Notes under the pieces: generated by a model
Databases searched by the model: none
Told to the model about the DNA's origin: nothing
Seen by the model: the letters and a program-made list of their open reading frames with translations, nothing else
Assembly (NCBI RefSeq): GCF_001620265.1
Contig: NZ_CP012661.1
Coordinates: 1,178,001 to 1,242,000, forward strand
Length of the DNA: 64,000 nucleotides
Source of the DNA: Frigidibacter mobilis
GTDB taxonomy: Bacteria; Pseudomonadota; Alphaproteobacteria; Rhodobacterales; Rhodobacteraceae
Reading direction: 5' to 3'
In this document: positions 35,737 through 44,956 of the stretch, piece by piece
How the letters are laid out: each line of letters starts with the position of its first letter
How positions within the stretch are numbered: the first letter of the stretch is position 1
Position numbers and translations under genes: made by a program

Positions 35737-36618
35737 ATGCAGGACAAGATCGACCCCCTTATTGCGGAACGCGCGCCGTGGCTCTTCACCGGGCGTCCGC
35801 ATCATACCATAGCGCGCCATCTGCTGACCCGGCTTCTGGGCTATCCCAAGACCGTCGCTATCGGCGCTGCGGTGGAGCATGAGCCGACAGAGCGCATCAT
35901 GGCGGCGATGGCACAGCTGATCGCCCGCGACGTGCAGGTGCAGGGGCTTGACAACATCCCGCGCAACGGCCCGGCGATGGTGGTGGCCAACCACCCGACG
36001 GGCATTGCCGATGGCATCATCCTGTGGTCGGTGCTGCAATCGGTGCGGCCCGACCTGTTCATCTATGCCAATTCCGACATCCTGCGCATCCTGCCGCAGA
36101 TGAGCAGCCTGATCCTGCCGGTCGAATGGCGGATGGACAAGCGCACCCACGCCAAGACGCGCGAGACGATGGCACTGACACGCGCCGCGCTGGAACAGGG
36201 CCGGATGGGGCTGATCTTCCCCTCGGGCCGCCTCGCCAAGCGCCGGGGCCTTCGGCTTTATGAACGCGACTGGATGCCCTCGGCCGCGATGATCGCCCGA
36301 AAGTTCGACATTCCGGTGGTGCCCCTGAACATTCGCGCCCGCAACTCGGCGCTGTTCTACCTGTTCGACCTGATCCACCCCACCCTGCGCGACATCACCC
36401 TGTTCCATGAAACGCTGAACAAGGCCCGCCAGCCCTACCGCGTGACCGTAGGCCGCCCGATTCCGCCCGAGCGCCTGCCCGAAACCTCGGCCGAGGGCAT
36501 TGCCATGCTGAAGGCGGAAACGCTGGCGCTTGGTCAGCCCGACGGCCGCGGCATCTCGATGATCGACGCAACGCGCAAGCTGCTGCCCAAGCGCCGCCCG
36601 GCGGTGATCCGCGGCTGA
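35737..36618 (+). CDS. Lysophospholipid/glycerol acyltransferase family protein
   Basis: This 293-residue protein is of the PlsC-like fold, which transfers acyl groups to glycerol-based or lyso-lipids at the inner membrane. The block I catalytic motif is ANHPTGIADGI, with the His and Asp spaced one residue wider than the usual HX4D. Block III (LIFPSGRLAKRRG) and block IV-like (DIPVVPLNI) are clear. No long membrane helix is seen. GGAG lies upstream of the ATG. The exact substrate cannot be told. Confidence 0.85.
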   Translation: MQDKIDPLIAERAPWLFTGRPHHTIARHLLTRLLGYPKTVAIGAAVEHEPTERIMAAMAQLIARDVQVQGLDNIPRNGPAMVVANHPTGIADGIILWSVLQSVRPDLFIYANSDILRILPQMSSLILPVEWRMDKRTHAKTRETMALTRAALEQGRMGLIFPSGRLAKRRGLRLYERDWMPSAAMIARKFDIPVVPLNIRARNSALFYLFDLIHPTLRDITLFHETLNKARQPYRVTVGRPIPPERLPETSAEGIAMLKAETLALGQPDGRGISMIDATRKLLPKRRPAVIRG

Positions 36619-36670
36619 CCGGCCTGCCGACCCTCCTCCTCCGCGCTTCCGCTTGCAGCTTAGGCTTTGC

Positions 36671-36716
36671 CTTGTTGCAAATATCCTGCGGGGGTGCGGG
36701 GGCGCAAAGCCCCCGC
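36671..36716. repeat. Intergenic palindromic repeat, copy B
   Basis: This copy has CTTGTTGCAAATATCCTGCG followed by GGGGTGCGGGGG and a perfect 8-bp stem (GCGGGGGC-GCAAA-GCCCCCGC, 36696-36716). It is nearly the same as copy C at 46713 over the first 35 bases. It lies between convergent genes (acyltransferase and transglycosylase). Confidence 0.75.
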
Positions 36717-36744
36717 GGCCGACCCCAAGAACCACCCCGAACGC

Positions 36745-36768
36745 AAAAGGGCAGGCCGAAGCCTGCCC
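36745..36768 (-). terminator. Rho-independent terminator with UUCG loop
   Basis: Read on the minus strand the stem is GGGCAGGC-TTCG-GCCTGCCC followed by TTTT. The UUCG tetraloop and T-run make a standard terminator, 42 bases beyond the stop of the transglycosylase gene. Confidence 0.85.
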
Positions 36769-36809
36769 GTGAAGTCTGCCCGTATCGTTCTGCGGCCCGA
36801 AGAACTGGC

Positions 36810-37424
36810 TCAGGTGCGCGAGGACTTCACCCGGCAATAGGGCTGTGCCCTGGTCCATGCCGCCATTTCGGCAACCTTGCCCGAAGACCGCATCGGCGCC
36901 CAGTCGCGTGCGAGCCCGGCCCAGCTACCCGATCCGTTCGACACGATGGCCCGGTCCTTGCCGACCTGTCGCGCCGCGATCTTCACCGCGCAGGCCAGGT
37001 TCGCCGACCCGTCCTTCAGCGCCGAGGCCGAGGTCGCCTCGCATTTGTACGCCCGCGCGGTGCCCGGCGCGATCTGCATCAGGCCCAGCCACTTGCCGCC
37101 GCCGCCGCTGGCTTTGGGGTTCCAGGTGCTTTCATGCTTGGCCAGCGCCGACAGCATCCCCACCCAGAACGCCTCGCGGTCCTCCAGCGAGGCTGTCGCA
37201 TAGCCCGGGCAGAAGGTGGCGATATCGGCAGGAACGGTGGTTGCCAGCACGGCCCCGTCGGTTTCCAGCGCGGTCAGCGTCGCCTCGGTCCAGTGCAGCG
37301 CCTCGGGGCGATGGTCCCATCGGGTAACCGGCGCGGTGGCCGGGGCCTCGACGGGCTGCACACAGGCGGCCAAGAAGACAAACGCGGTAAGCGCAAACGA
37401 ACGGGGAAGGCGAAAAGCTGACAT
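36810..37424 (-). CDS. Lytic transglycosylase-like lipoprotein (SLT domain)
   Basis: The 204-residue protein opens with a lipoprotein signal, MSAFRLPRSFALTAFVFLAA followed by CVQP (lipobox LAAC), so it should be anchored to an envelope membrane. The SLT-type lysozyme fold has the catalytic Glu in LAKHESTWNPKASGG and the second motif WLGLMQIAPGTARAY. A C-terminal region with CAVKIAARQV and Cys near the end follows. It probably cuts peptidoglycan glycan strands. The start at 37424 is chosen for the signal peptide; the open frame upstream is not signal-like. Confidence 0.86.
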   Translation of the reverse strand: MSAFRLPRSFALTAFVFLAACVQPVEAPATAPVTRWDHRPEALHWTEATLTALETDGAVLATTVPADIATFCPGYATASLEDREAFWVGMLSALAKHESTWNPKASGGGGKWLGLMQIAPGTARAYKCEATSASALKDGSANLACAVKIAARQVGKDRAIVSNGSGSWAGLARDWAPMRSSGKVAEMAAWTRAQPYCRVKSSRT

Positions 37425-37760
37425 CGGACCTGAACAGTGGCACCGGACACAGGCATCCGGCAGCCGCTCTTCTGCCCGAGAACGCCTTAACAGAACAATT
37501 CGCGGAAAAGCGCTTAGGCGAAACCTTGCCGCATAGGCGAAAATCCGCTCACCCCTGACAAACATTGCAGCATCCCGTCAACGGATTCGGAACCTGTTGC
37601 ACCGGGGCGCGCGGAACAGGGCGCGCAGTGCCGCCCCGCCCCCTCCCTGCGTCCCCGCACTCTCGGTCCGTGATGCGGCCCACCAGTTCTGGAACCGTGA
37701 TTGGAACCCGGCCACCGGATTTGCTATGCCCCGCACAACGCAATGCGGGGACGGTTCAGG
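37425..37760. other. Divergent promoter region with an inverted repeat
   Basis: This 336-base gap separates the transglycosylase gene (minus) from the DUF1007 gene (plus). No gene is seen. Close to the plus-strand start is an inverted repeat, CCCCGCA-N8-TGCGGGG (37729-37750), ending 10 bases before the ATG. It could be an operator for a metal-responsive regulator, given the metal-transport genes downstream, or a hairpin covering the ribosome site. This is inference only. Confidence 0.4.
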
Positions 37761-38423
37761 ATGAAGATGGCTCGGGCAGGAAGCGCGGCAATGGCGCTGC
37801 TGGCGCTGGCGGGACCGGCGGCGGCGCATCCGCACATGTTCGTCGATACCCGGCTCGAGGCGATCTTCGATGGCGGAGGCCGACTGACGGCGGTGCGGAT
37901 CACCTGGATCTATGACGAGTTGACCACGCTGATGAGCGTCACCGATGGCGGCTATGACAAGGATGGCGATGGCGCACTCTCGGTCGCCGAGATGGAGCCG
38001 CTGCAGGGCTTCGACATGGAATGGGGCGAGGATTTCCTGGGGGATTTCCAGATCAGCCGGGGGGCCGAAAAGCTGGCGCTGGTCCCCGGCCCGCAGGACT
38101 GGACCTCGGACTGGAAGGACGGGCACCTGATCTCGACCCATGTCCGGCGGCTGGCGGTGCCGGTGGATCCGGCGACGGGGCCGCTGGTGCTCAAACCCTT
38201 CGATCCGGGCTATTACACCGCCTATGCCATCATCGGCACCCCGGAGATCACCGGGCGCAGCGATTGCACCGCGCAGGTGTTCGAGCCGGACCTGACCAAG
38301 GCGCAGAAGGCGCTGGCCGCGGCGCTGGACGAATACAACCCAAACCAGTCGCTGGAGGAGATGGGCTATCTGATGATCGGTGAAAGCTATGCCGAAGAGG
38401 TGCGCCTGACATGCGGGGACTGA
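37761..38423 (+). CDS. DUF1007 family periplasmic protein
   Basis: DUF1007 proteins are found next to nickel/cobalt/zinc transporters, and this one overlaps such a gene by 13 bases. The N-terminus has a signal peptide, MKMARAGSAAMALLALAGPA, then AAHPHMFVDTRLEAIF, with the conserved HPH of the family just after cleavage and a likely metal-binding site. An EF-hand-like loop DKDGDGALSVAEM lies at about residue 72. Length is 220 residues. It probably delivers or senses metal for the permease downstream. Confidence 0.88.
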   Translation: MKMARAGSAAMALLALAGPAAAHPHMFVDTRLEAIFDGGGRLTAVRITWIYDELTTLMSVTDGGYDKDGDGALSVAEMEPLQGFDMEWGEDFLGDFQISRGAEKLALVPGPQDWTSDWKDGHLISTHVRRLAVPVDPATGPLVLKPFDPGYYTAYAIIGTPEITGRSDCTAQVFEPDLTKAQKALAAALDEYNPNQSLEEMGYLMIGESYAEEVRLTCGD

Positions 38424-39601
38424 CCGTCCGGCTGACCCTGGCCGCCGTGGTGCTGGCCGTGGTTCTGGCGCTGGCCGCGCTCTGGGCGCTGGGCGGCTTT
38501 GACGCGCTGGCGCGCTCGGCCACCGCCGGCCAGCGCTGGGCGCAGAACGAGATGGCGGGCGGCCTGCGCGCGCTGAAGGGCGGCGAGGCGGGGGCGCTCT
38601 GGGCGCTGATGGGCATCGCCTTCGGCTATGGGGTGTTCCACGCGGCGGGGCCCGGTCATGGCAAGATGCTGATCGGCGGCTATGGCCTTGCCGCGGCGGT
38701 GCCGGTGCGGCGGCTGGTGCTGATCGCGCTGGCCTCCAGCCTCGCGCAGGCGACAACGGCGGTGGTGCTGGTCTATGCCGGCGTGCTGGCCCTGGGCTGG
38801 ACCCGCCAGCAGATGGTGGGGCTGACCGATGACACGCTGGCGCCGCTGGGGCATCTGGCAGTGGCGGCGGTGGGCGCCTGGCTGGTGCTGCGTGGCGCCC
38901 GCGGGCTACTGCGCTGGGGCCGGGCGGGGCAGGGTGCGCAGGGCCATTCGGGGCATGAGCACGCTGGCCATGACCACGGCCACTCCCACGCCCACGCCCA
39001 CCACGATCACGCTGCCCACGATCACGCTGCCCACGAGCACGCTCACCTCGGGCACGCCCATGATGGGATCCGGCCCGGGGGCCAGCCCGGGCCGGACCAT
39101 GCCGGGCACGGACACGCCGCACATCCCGCTGCAGGGCAGGACCATGCCGCGGACGCCCCCGCGCATCACAGCCCTTCTGCCGCCGCCGCCCTTGCGCCTT
39201 CCGCGCACGACCACTTCCCCCCTTCCGCCTCGGTCTGCGAGACCTGCGGCCATGCGCATGGTCCCAGTCTCGAACAGGTGGCCGAGGTCCGCTCGCTGCG
39301 CGATGCGTTGGTGCTGATCGCCGGCATCGCGGTGCGGCCCTGTTCAGGCGCGCTGTTCCTGCTGATCCTGACCTGGCAGATGGGGATTGCCGGGGCCGGG
39401 ATCCTTGGCGCCTATGTCATGGGTCTTGGCACCGCGCTGGTGACGGTGGGGGTGGCGCTGCTGGCAGGCGGGATGCGCGCCGGAACCCTCGCCTCGCTGG
39501 CCGGCACCCGCGGCCTCGCGCTGGCCGTGCCGGCGCTGGAGCTGGGGGCGGGTCTGGCCGTGGCGCTGATCGCGGGCGGGCTGGCGCTGGCGGCGCTGTA
39601 G
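38411..39601 (+). CDS. Nickel/cobalt transporter (NicO/RcnA family) with His-rich loop
   Basis: This 396-residue membrane protein has an N-terminal helix, a pair of helices with the family motif FGYGVFHAAGPGHGKMLI, then a loop of about 110 residues (about 175-285) with dozens of His and Asp residues (HEHAGHDHGHSHAHAHHDHA and onward), ending in CETCGHAHG. The C-terminal half has more helices and the motif AVRPCSGALFLLI. The HX4DH-like motif region and His-rich loop point to Ni/Co transport, either efflux or uptake. It is translated with the DUF1007 gene. Confidence 0.9.
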   Translation: MRGLTVRLTLAAVVLAVVLALAALWALGGFDALARSATAGQRWAQNEMAGGLRALKGGEAGALWALMGIAFGYGVFHAAGPGHGKMLIGGYGLAAAVPVRRLVLIALASSLAQATTAVVLVYAGVLALGWTRQQMVGLTDDTLAPLGHLAVAAVGAWLVLRGARGLLRWGRAGQGAQGHSGHEHAGHDHGHSHAHAHHDHAAHDHAAHEHAHLGHAHDGIRPGGQPGPDHAGHGHAAHPAAGQDHAADAPAHHSPSAAAALAPSAHDHFPPSASVCETCGHAHGPSLEQVAEVRSLRDALVLIAGIAVRPCSGALFLLILTWQMGIAGAGILGAYVMGLGTALVTVGVALLAGGMRAGTLASLAGTRGLALAVPALELGAGLAVALIAGGLALAAL

Positions 39602-39802
39602 GAGGCGCGCTGCGCATGCAGGTATTCCTGCCTGTGGAGACTGTGCTTGCGAACGCTGGCTTTCGAGCGCAGGTGTCGGCGATAGCTGAGCGGCCTGTGT
39701 TGACCGATACCGCCGCTGCCAACCCGTTTCCCCTTGCGGTAAGGCGCTTACCCCCGCCCCGCGTGCTGAAAGCAGCTATGCGCGATGCAGTTTGGGGAGC
39801 GC

Positions 39803-40327
39803 TTAGTAGCCCAGCCCGAAGCCCCGCCCGTCTTTCAATGAGCGCGCCAGAGCCTCAGGAGCAACCTGCCGACCCATCGCAGCAAGTTGTTCCGCATAGA
39901 CATCAACTTCTGCCCGTAAGCTTGCTCCTGTCTCTGTGCGCATATAGTAGTCGAAGTGCTTGCCGCAGTAGTTCGGCTGGGACAGGGCTTGTCCGATTAC
40001 TTGCAAGCGTGCCAAGTCGGGGAGGACGAACTTCCTGCTGATGCCTAGCCAAGGATACGCCCCCCTGATGCCGAGCAGCCGTGCGCCCGCCATCAGGTCA
40101 AGCGTTGATAGATACCTCCCGCCCCATCCCTCAACCATGTGCTTGAGGGGTACGTACACGCCGATATGACTGCGCGCCAACCGTGTCTGGGCGTCGAGCC
40201 ATGCGATTGCGATCCGCACGCAGTCGGGATGTTCTTGCACTGCGTCACGCTCGATGTGGACCCGCCGCTCTTCTGCGAGAGCCGCCGCAATTTGCCGATC
40301 TGTGAATTGTGGCTGGCTTGCGGTCAT
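39803..40327 (-). CDS. Orphan soluble protein, unknown function
   Basis: I do not recognise this 174-residue protein. It has no signal peptide or membrane helix. It is mixed alpha/beta, with regions DRQIAAALAEERRVHIERDA, TRLARSHIGVYVPLKHMVEG, and a Tyr/His-rich stretch YCGKHFDYYMRTETG. The ATG at 40327 is chosen; in-frame ATGs at 40348 and 40363 are possible. The gene stands alone, surrounded by 200 and 471 bases without genes, and is less G/C-rich than its neighbours, which suggests an acquired gene. Confidence 0.65.
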   Translation of the reverse strand: MTASQPQFTDRQIAAALAEERRVHIERDAVQEHPDCVRIAIAWLDAQTRLARSHIGVYVPLKHMVEGWGGRYLSTLDLMAGARLLGIRGAYPWLGISRKFVLPDLARLQVIGQALSQPNYCGKHFDYYMRTETGASLRAEVDVYAEQLAAMGRQVAPEALARSLKDGRGFGLGY

Positions 40328-40798
40328 GCTCGTGTCCCGCCGAATCATGCTTTGTGCAATCATACATGCTCCGCAGTGGCAGCGCGCCCTTGTCGGTTGA
40401 AGCGCACGCTGCCACTGCTGTTCGCGTCATCACAACCACGAACGTACCGATAGGAATCTCAGGGTTGGCGGCGCGACCGTGAGCACCCATCGTTAGTTTC
40501 GGGACAACGGCGGACTAGGTAGCACAAGCGAGGGTCCCTGAAGCCCACAGGGCGCGAGGCGGCTGGGAATGGCTCGCAGGCATGGCGGCCAGTGGCTGCC
40601 GGCTGCGATCCGCGCCGGCGGTTCCGGGGCGTAATCCACAGCTGGGACGCTTGGCGGCTGCTGCAGTGCTGGATGGGGGCGACGGGGATGCCTGTCTTCA
40701 CCCCGCCTTGGACTGGCGCCGCCCGCCTCGCGCGCCAAGGCTGCCCCCCGCTTATCGCATCTGGACCTTCCCGCGGCTTCCACGCTAAGCCACCGGCC
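40328..40798. other. Gene-free region with a long inverted repeat
   Basis: I see no gene in these 471 bases. An 11-bp perfect inverted repeat, CAGTGGCAGCG (40374-40384) and CGCTGCCACTG (40407-40417), with a 22-base spacer, lies just upstream of the orphan gene at 39803-40327. It could be an operator or a terminator stem. The remainder up to the MATE gene has no matching RNA structure that I recognise. Confidence 0.5.
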
Positions 40799-42166
40799 AT
40801 GACCGCGCGCGTTTCCTATCTCACCCATACAAGAGTCCTTCTGGTGCTTGGCCTGCCGTTGATCGGCAGCCACCTGGCGCAGATGGCGCTGCATGTCACC
40901 GATACGGTGATGCTGGGCTGGTACGGGGTCGAGGCGCTGGCGGCGGTGGTGCTGGGGGCCTCGCTGTTCTTCATAGTCTTCATCCTCGGCTCGGGCTTTG
41001 CCATCGCCGTGATGGGCATGGTCGCCGCCGCGCTTGGCCGCGGCGACGAAGTGCAGGTGCGCCGCGACGTGCGCATGGGGCTGTGGCTGTCGCTGCTGTT
41101 CGGCCTCGCCGTCGCGCCCTTGATGTGGTGGTCGGGCGCGCTGCTGCGGGGCCTTGGCCAGGATCCGGTGGTGGCGCAGCTGGCGCAGGACTACCTGCGC
41201 ATCGCCGGGCTCGGCATGGTGCCGGCGCTGCTGGTGATGGTGCTGAAAAGCTACCTTGCCGCGCTGGAGCGTACGGCGGTGGTGCTCTGGGCGACGCTGG
41301 GGGCGGCGGCGCTGAACGGGCTGATGAACTGGGCGCTGATCTTCGGCAACTGGGGCGCGCCGGAATTGGGCGTGCGCGGCGCCGCCGCGGCCAGCCTGGC
41401 CTCGCAGCTGCTGTCGCTGGCGGTGCTGGCCGGCTATGCCGCCTGGCACCCGGCCCTGCGGCGCTTCCACCTGTTCCAGCGGATCTGGCGCCCCGACTGG
41501 CAGGCCTTCGGCCAGGTGTTCCGCACCGGGCTGCCGGTCGGCCTGACCAGCCTGGCCGAGGGCAGCCTGTTCAATGCCGCCGCGGTGATGATGGGCTGGA
41601 TCGGCACGGTCGAGCTGGCCTCGCACGGGATTGCGATGGAAGCGGCGGCGCTGGCCTTCATGGTGCATCTGGGCCTGTCCAATGCCGCCACGGTCCGCGT
41701 CGGCCGGGCCCACGGGATGCGCGATGCACAGGGGATGCGCGATGCGGCGCTGACCGCGATTGCGATGTCTATGGGCTTTGGCCTGGTGGTCGTGGCGCTG
41801 TTCCTGCTGGCGCCGGGGCTCATCATCGCGGCCTTCCTCGACATGGAGAACCCGGCCTCGGGCGCGATCGTGGCGGTGGGCACCATGCTGCTGGCGGTCG
41901 CGGCGCTGTTCCAGCTGTTCGACGCGCTGCAATGCATGGCGCTTGGCATCTTGCGCGGGGTGCAGGACACCGGCGTGCCGATGGCGCTGGCGGTGGTCAG
42001 CTACTGGGTGGTGGGGATCCCCTCCAGTTATGTGCTGGCCTTCCCGCTGGGGATGGGCCCGGCTGGGGTCTGGCTAGGACTGGTGATCGGCCTCGCGCTG
42101 GCCTCGGCGCTGCTGATGGGTCGCTTCTGGTCGGGGCGCGCACGGCGGGTCCAGCCCGCGGTCTAA
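40799..42166 (+). CDS. MATE family efflux transporter
   Basis: This 455-residue inner-membrane protein has twelve hydrophobic segments in two homologous halves, as in NorM-type drug/sodium (or proton) antiporters. The N-terminal helix carries GLPLIGSHLAQMALHVTDTV, followed by MLGWYGVEALAAV; the start of the second half has GLPVGLTSLAEGSLFNAAAV. These are typical of MATE proteins. The ATG at 40799 is chosen; the frame is open upstream but is not hydrophobic in the expected way. It converges with and overlaps the next gene by 4 bases. Confidence 0.93.
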   Translation: MTARVSYLTHTRVLLVLGLPLIGSHLAQMALHVTDTVMLGWYGVEALAAVVLGASLFFIVFILGSGFAIAVMGMVAAALGRGDEVQVRRDVRMGLWLSLLFGLAVAPLMWWSGALLRGLGQDPVVAQLAQDYLRIAGLGMVPALLVMVLKSYLAALERTAVVLWATLGAAALNGLMNWALIFGNWGAPELGVRGAAAASLASQLLSLAVLAGYAAWHPALRRFHLFQRIWRPDWQAFGQVFRTGLPVGLTSLAEGSLFNAAAVMMGWIGTVELASHGIAMEAAALAFMVHLGLSNAATVRVGRAHGMRDAQGMRDAALTAIAMSMGFGLVVVALFLLAPGLIIAAFLDMENPASGAIVAVGTMLLAVAALFQLFDALQCMALGILRGVQDTGVPMALAVVSYWVVGIPSSYVLAFPLGMGPAGVWLGLVIGLALASALLMGRFWSGRARRVQPAV

Positions 42167-42588
42167 TCGCCCTGCTCGTCCGCCGGCTGGCCCTTCATCA
42201 ATCGCTCGGCCTTCTTGCGCACCAGCACCGTGCGCAGGTCATGCATCGCCAGCAGCAGCGCGTCGGTCACATCCTCCAGCTGCGCGTCGCTGGCCTTGGC
42301 CTGCGCCCAATGTGCGGTCAGGTTCAGGTAGTCGACGGCGCGGTGGATATCGTCGATGTCGCGCTGCGCCAGCAGCGCCTGTCGCTTGACCAGCCATGCG
42401 CGGATCACGCCCATGTCTTCCGGCGTCAGCTTGCGCTCGCCATGCGCCTTGATCTCGCCATTGCGGACGTTGACCAGCGCGATCTGGTCCATCTCGATCC
42501 GGCGCTGGCGGTTTTCGGTATCGACCCGAAACACCGCCGCGCCATTCTCGCGGATGCGGAAGTAGTAGTCGGGCAGATCAGCCGACAT
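42163..42588 (-). CDS. Conserved hypothetical protein
   Basis: This 141-residue soluble protein starts MSADLPDYYFRIRENGAAVF, with a beta-rich N-terminal third (RIEMDQIALVNVRNGEIKAH) and a long helical C-terminal half (AHWAQAKASDAQLEDVTDAL, ending KKAERLMKGQPADEQGD). The start has AGGAGAGG at good spacing. It overlaps the upstream VOC gene by 11 bases, so the two are co-translated. I recall similar proteins only as hypothetical in Rhodobacterales, and give no function. Confidence 0.8.
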   Translation of the reverse strand: MSADLPDYYFRIRENGAAVFRVDTENRQRRIEMDQIALVNVRNGEIKAHGERKLTPEDMGVIRAWLVKRQALLAQRDIDDIHRAVDYLNLTAHWAQAKASDAQLEDVTDALLLAMHDLRTVLVRKKAERLMKGQPADEQGD

Positions 42589-42964
42589 GCGCCTCTCCTG
42601 CGTCGCGGTTGTCGATCACCCGCAGAAGCGAGCCGTCGGCATCGACCAGCGCGAACATGCGCGGGGCGGTGCCAGGTTTGAAGAAGCCGGTCAGGCGGGG
42701 GATCGCCCGGTCGTCGGATGGTAGGCCCGCGTTTTGCCATTCGGCCAGAAGCGTGTCCGGGTCATCGACGCGGATGCAGGCGGAAAACCAGCTCGAGAAG
42801 CGGTCCACCCCGGGATGGGGAAAGAACTCCAGCACGAGGGGGCCGCGGTTCAGGATCATCCAGCTGCCGTCACGGTAGGCCTCGGCAAAGCCGAGCCTGC
42901 CGTAGAAGGCCGAGGTTGCCGCGAAATCGCGGCTTGGAAGGTTTGCGGTGATCCGGTCGGCCAT
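42578..42964 (-). CDS. VOC family (glyoxalase/bleomycin resistance) protein
   Basis: This 128-residue protein shows the beta-alpha-beta-beta-beta pattern of the vicinal oxygen chelate fold: ITANLPSRDFAATSAFYGRL, LVLEFFPHPG, CIRVDDPDTLLAEW, and MFALVDADGSLLRVIDN. Members bind bleomycin-like drugs or act as metal-dependent lyases or dioxygenases. Substrate is unknown. It lies 12 bases after the aminotransferase in the opposite sense of numbering, that is, downstream genes continue on the minus strand as one block. Confidence 0.87.
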   Translation of the reverse strand: MADRITANLPSRDFAATSAFYGRLGFAEAYRDGSWMILNRGPLVLEFFPHPGVDRFSSWFSACIRVDDPDTLLAEWQNAGLPSDDRAIPRLTGFFKPGTAPRMFALVDADGSLLRVIDNRDAGEAHVG

Positions 42965-42976
42965 CGGCCTGTTCCT

Positions 42977-44239
<1,263 letters not shown>

Positions 44240-44261
44240 TCAAGGACCAAAGGAGAAAGCG

Positions 44262-44684
44262 ATGAGCGATCCGATGGAAGAGGGCGCAACCTCCGGCTGG
44301 TTCAGCGACGAGACGGCCACCTTCGGTGACCGCGTGACCGGCGCGCGCGAGGCGGCGGGGATGACGCGCGAGCAGCTCTCGGCGCGGCTTGGGGTGAAAC
44401 TGAAGACCGTGGCAGCCTGGGAGGATGACATGTCCGACCCGCGCGGCAACAAGCTGCAGATGCTGTCGGGGATGCTGGGCGTGTCGATCCCCTGGCTGCT
44501 GACGGGGCAGGGCGACGGGCCCGAGGGCCCCGATGCCGCGCCGCGAAGCGAAGTGGCGCCGCTGCTGGCCGAGATGCGCCAGCTGCAGGCGGATCTGGGG
44601 CAGATCGCCGGCCGGATGGGGCAACTGGAACAACGCCTGCGCGCCGCGACCGGCAGCACGGCACAGCAGGAGATGGCGGAATGA
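44262..44684 (+). CDS. Helix-turn-helix (XRE-type) protein
   Basis: The 140-residue protein has an N-terminal HTH of the Cro/C1 type (FGDRVTGAREAAGMTREQLS, ARLGVKLKTVAAWEDD) and a C-terminal helical stretch likely to form a coiled coil (LLAEMRQLQADLGQIAGRMG). The ATG at 44262 has AAAGGAGA 5 bases upstream and is preferred over an ATG at 44232. It overlaps sdhE by 4 bases (ATGA). A link to succinate dehydrogenase control is possible from the pairing but unproven. Confidence 0.88.
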   Translation: MSDPMEEGATSGWFSDETATFGDRVTGAREAAGMTREQLSARLGVKLKTVAAWEDDMSDPRGNKLQMLSGMLGVSIPWLLTGQGDGPEGPDAAPRSEVAPLLAEMRQLQADLGQIAGRMGQLEQRLRAATGSTAQQEMAE

Positions 44685-44956
44685 TCGAAACGGCAGAGGC
44701 CCGGCTGAAGCGGATGCGGATGCGCAGCTGGCGTCGCGGCACCAAGGAGATGGACCTGATCCTCGGCCCCTGGGCCGATGCGCGGCTGGCGGGGATGCCG
44801 CCCGCGGCGCTCGATCTCTACGACAGGCTGCTCGAGGAGAACGACCAGGACCTCTACTCCTGGATCACCGGCCATGCAGTGCCGCCCGCGCATCTGGCCG
44901 CGCTGCTGGACGAGATCGGCGCCTTCGCCCGCACCCGGCTCTCGCCCGCGGGCTAG
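44681..44956 (+). CDS. sdhE: Succinate dehydrogenase assembly factor SdhE
   Basis: SdhE helps attach FAD covalently to the SdhA flavoprotein. The 91-residue protein has the family RGxxE motif in SWRRGTKEMDLILGPW and the ENDQDLYSWITG block. Its TAG stop is part of a CTAG that was the target of the adjacent IS element; the coding sequence itself is not damaged. It is translated with the HTH gene upstream. Confidence 0.92.
   Translation: MIETAEARLKRMRMRSWRRGTKEMDLILGPWADARLAGMPPAALDLYDRLLEENDQDLYSWITGHAVPPAHLAALLDEIGAFARTRLSPAG

Noticed and set aside
37578..39122. A 514-codon frame opposite the DUF1007 and NicO genes
   Set aside because: Arg/Pro/Ala-rich translation created by the His-rich loop region on the other strand; the plus-strand genes have clear family motifs and overlap normally.
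40328..40798. A hidden tRNA or small RNA gene
   Set aside because: I found no cloverleaf, T-loop or terminator pattern; only one inverted repeat is clear.
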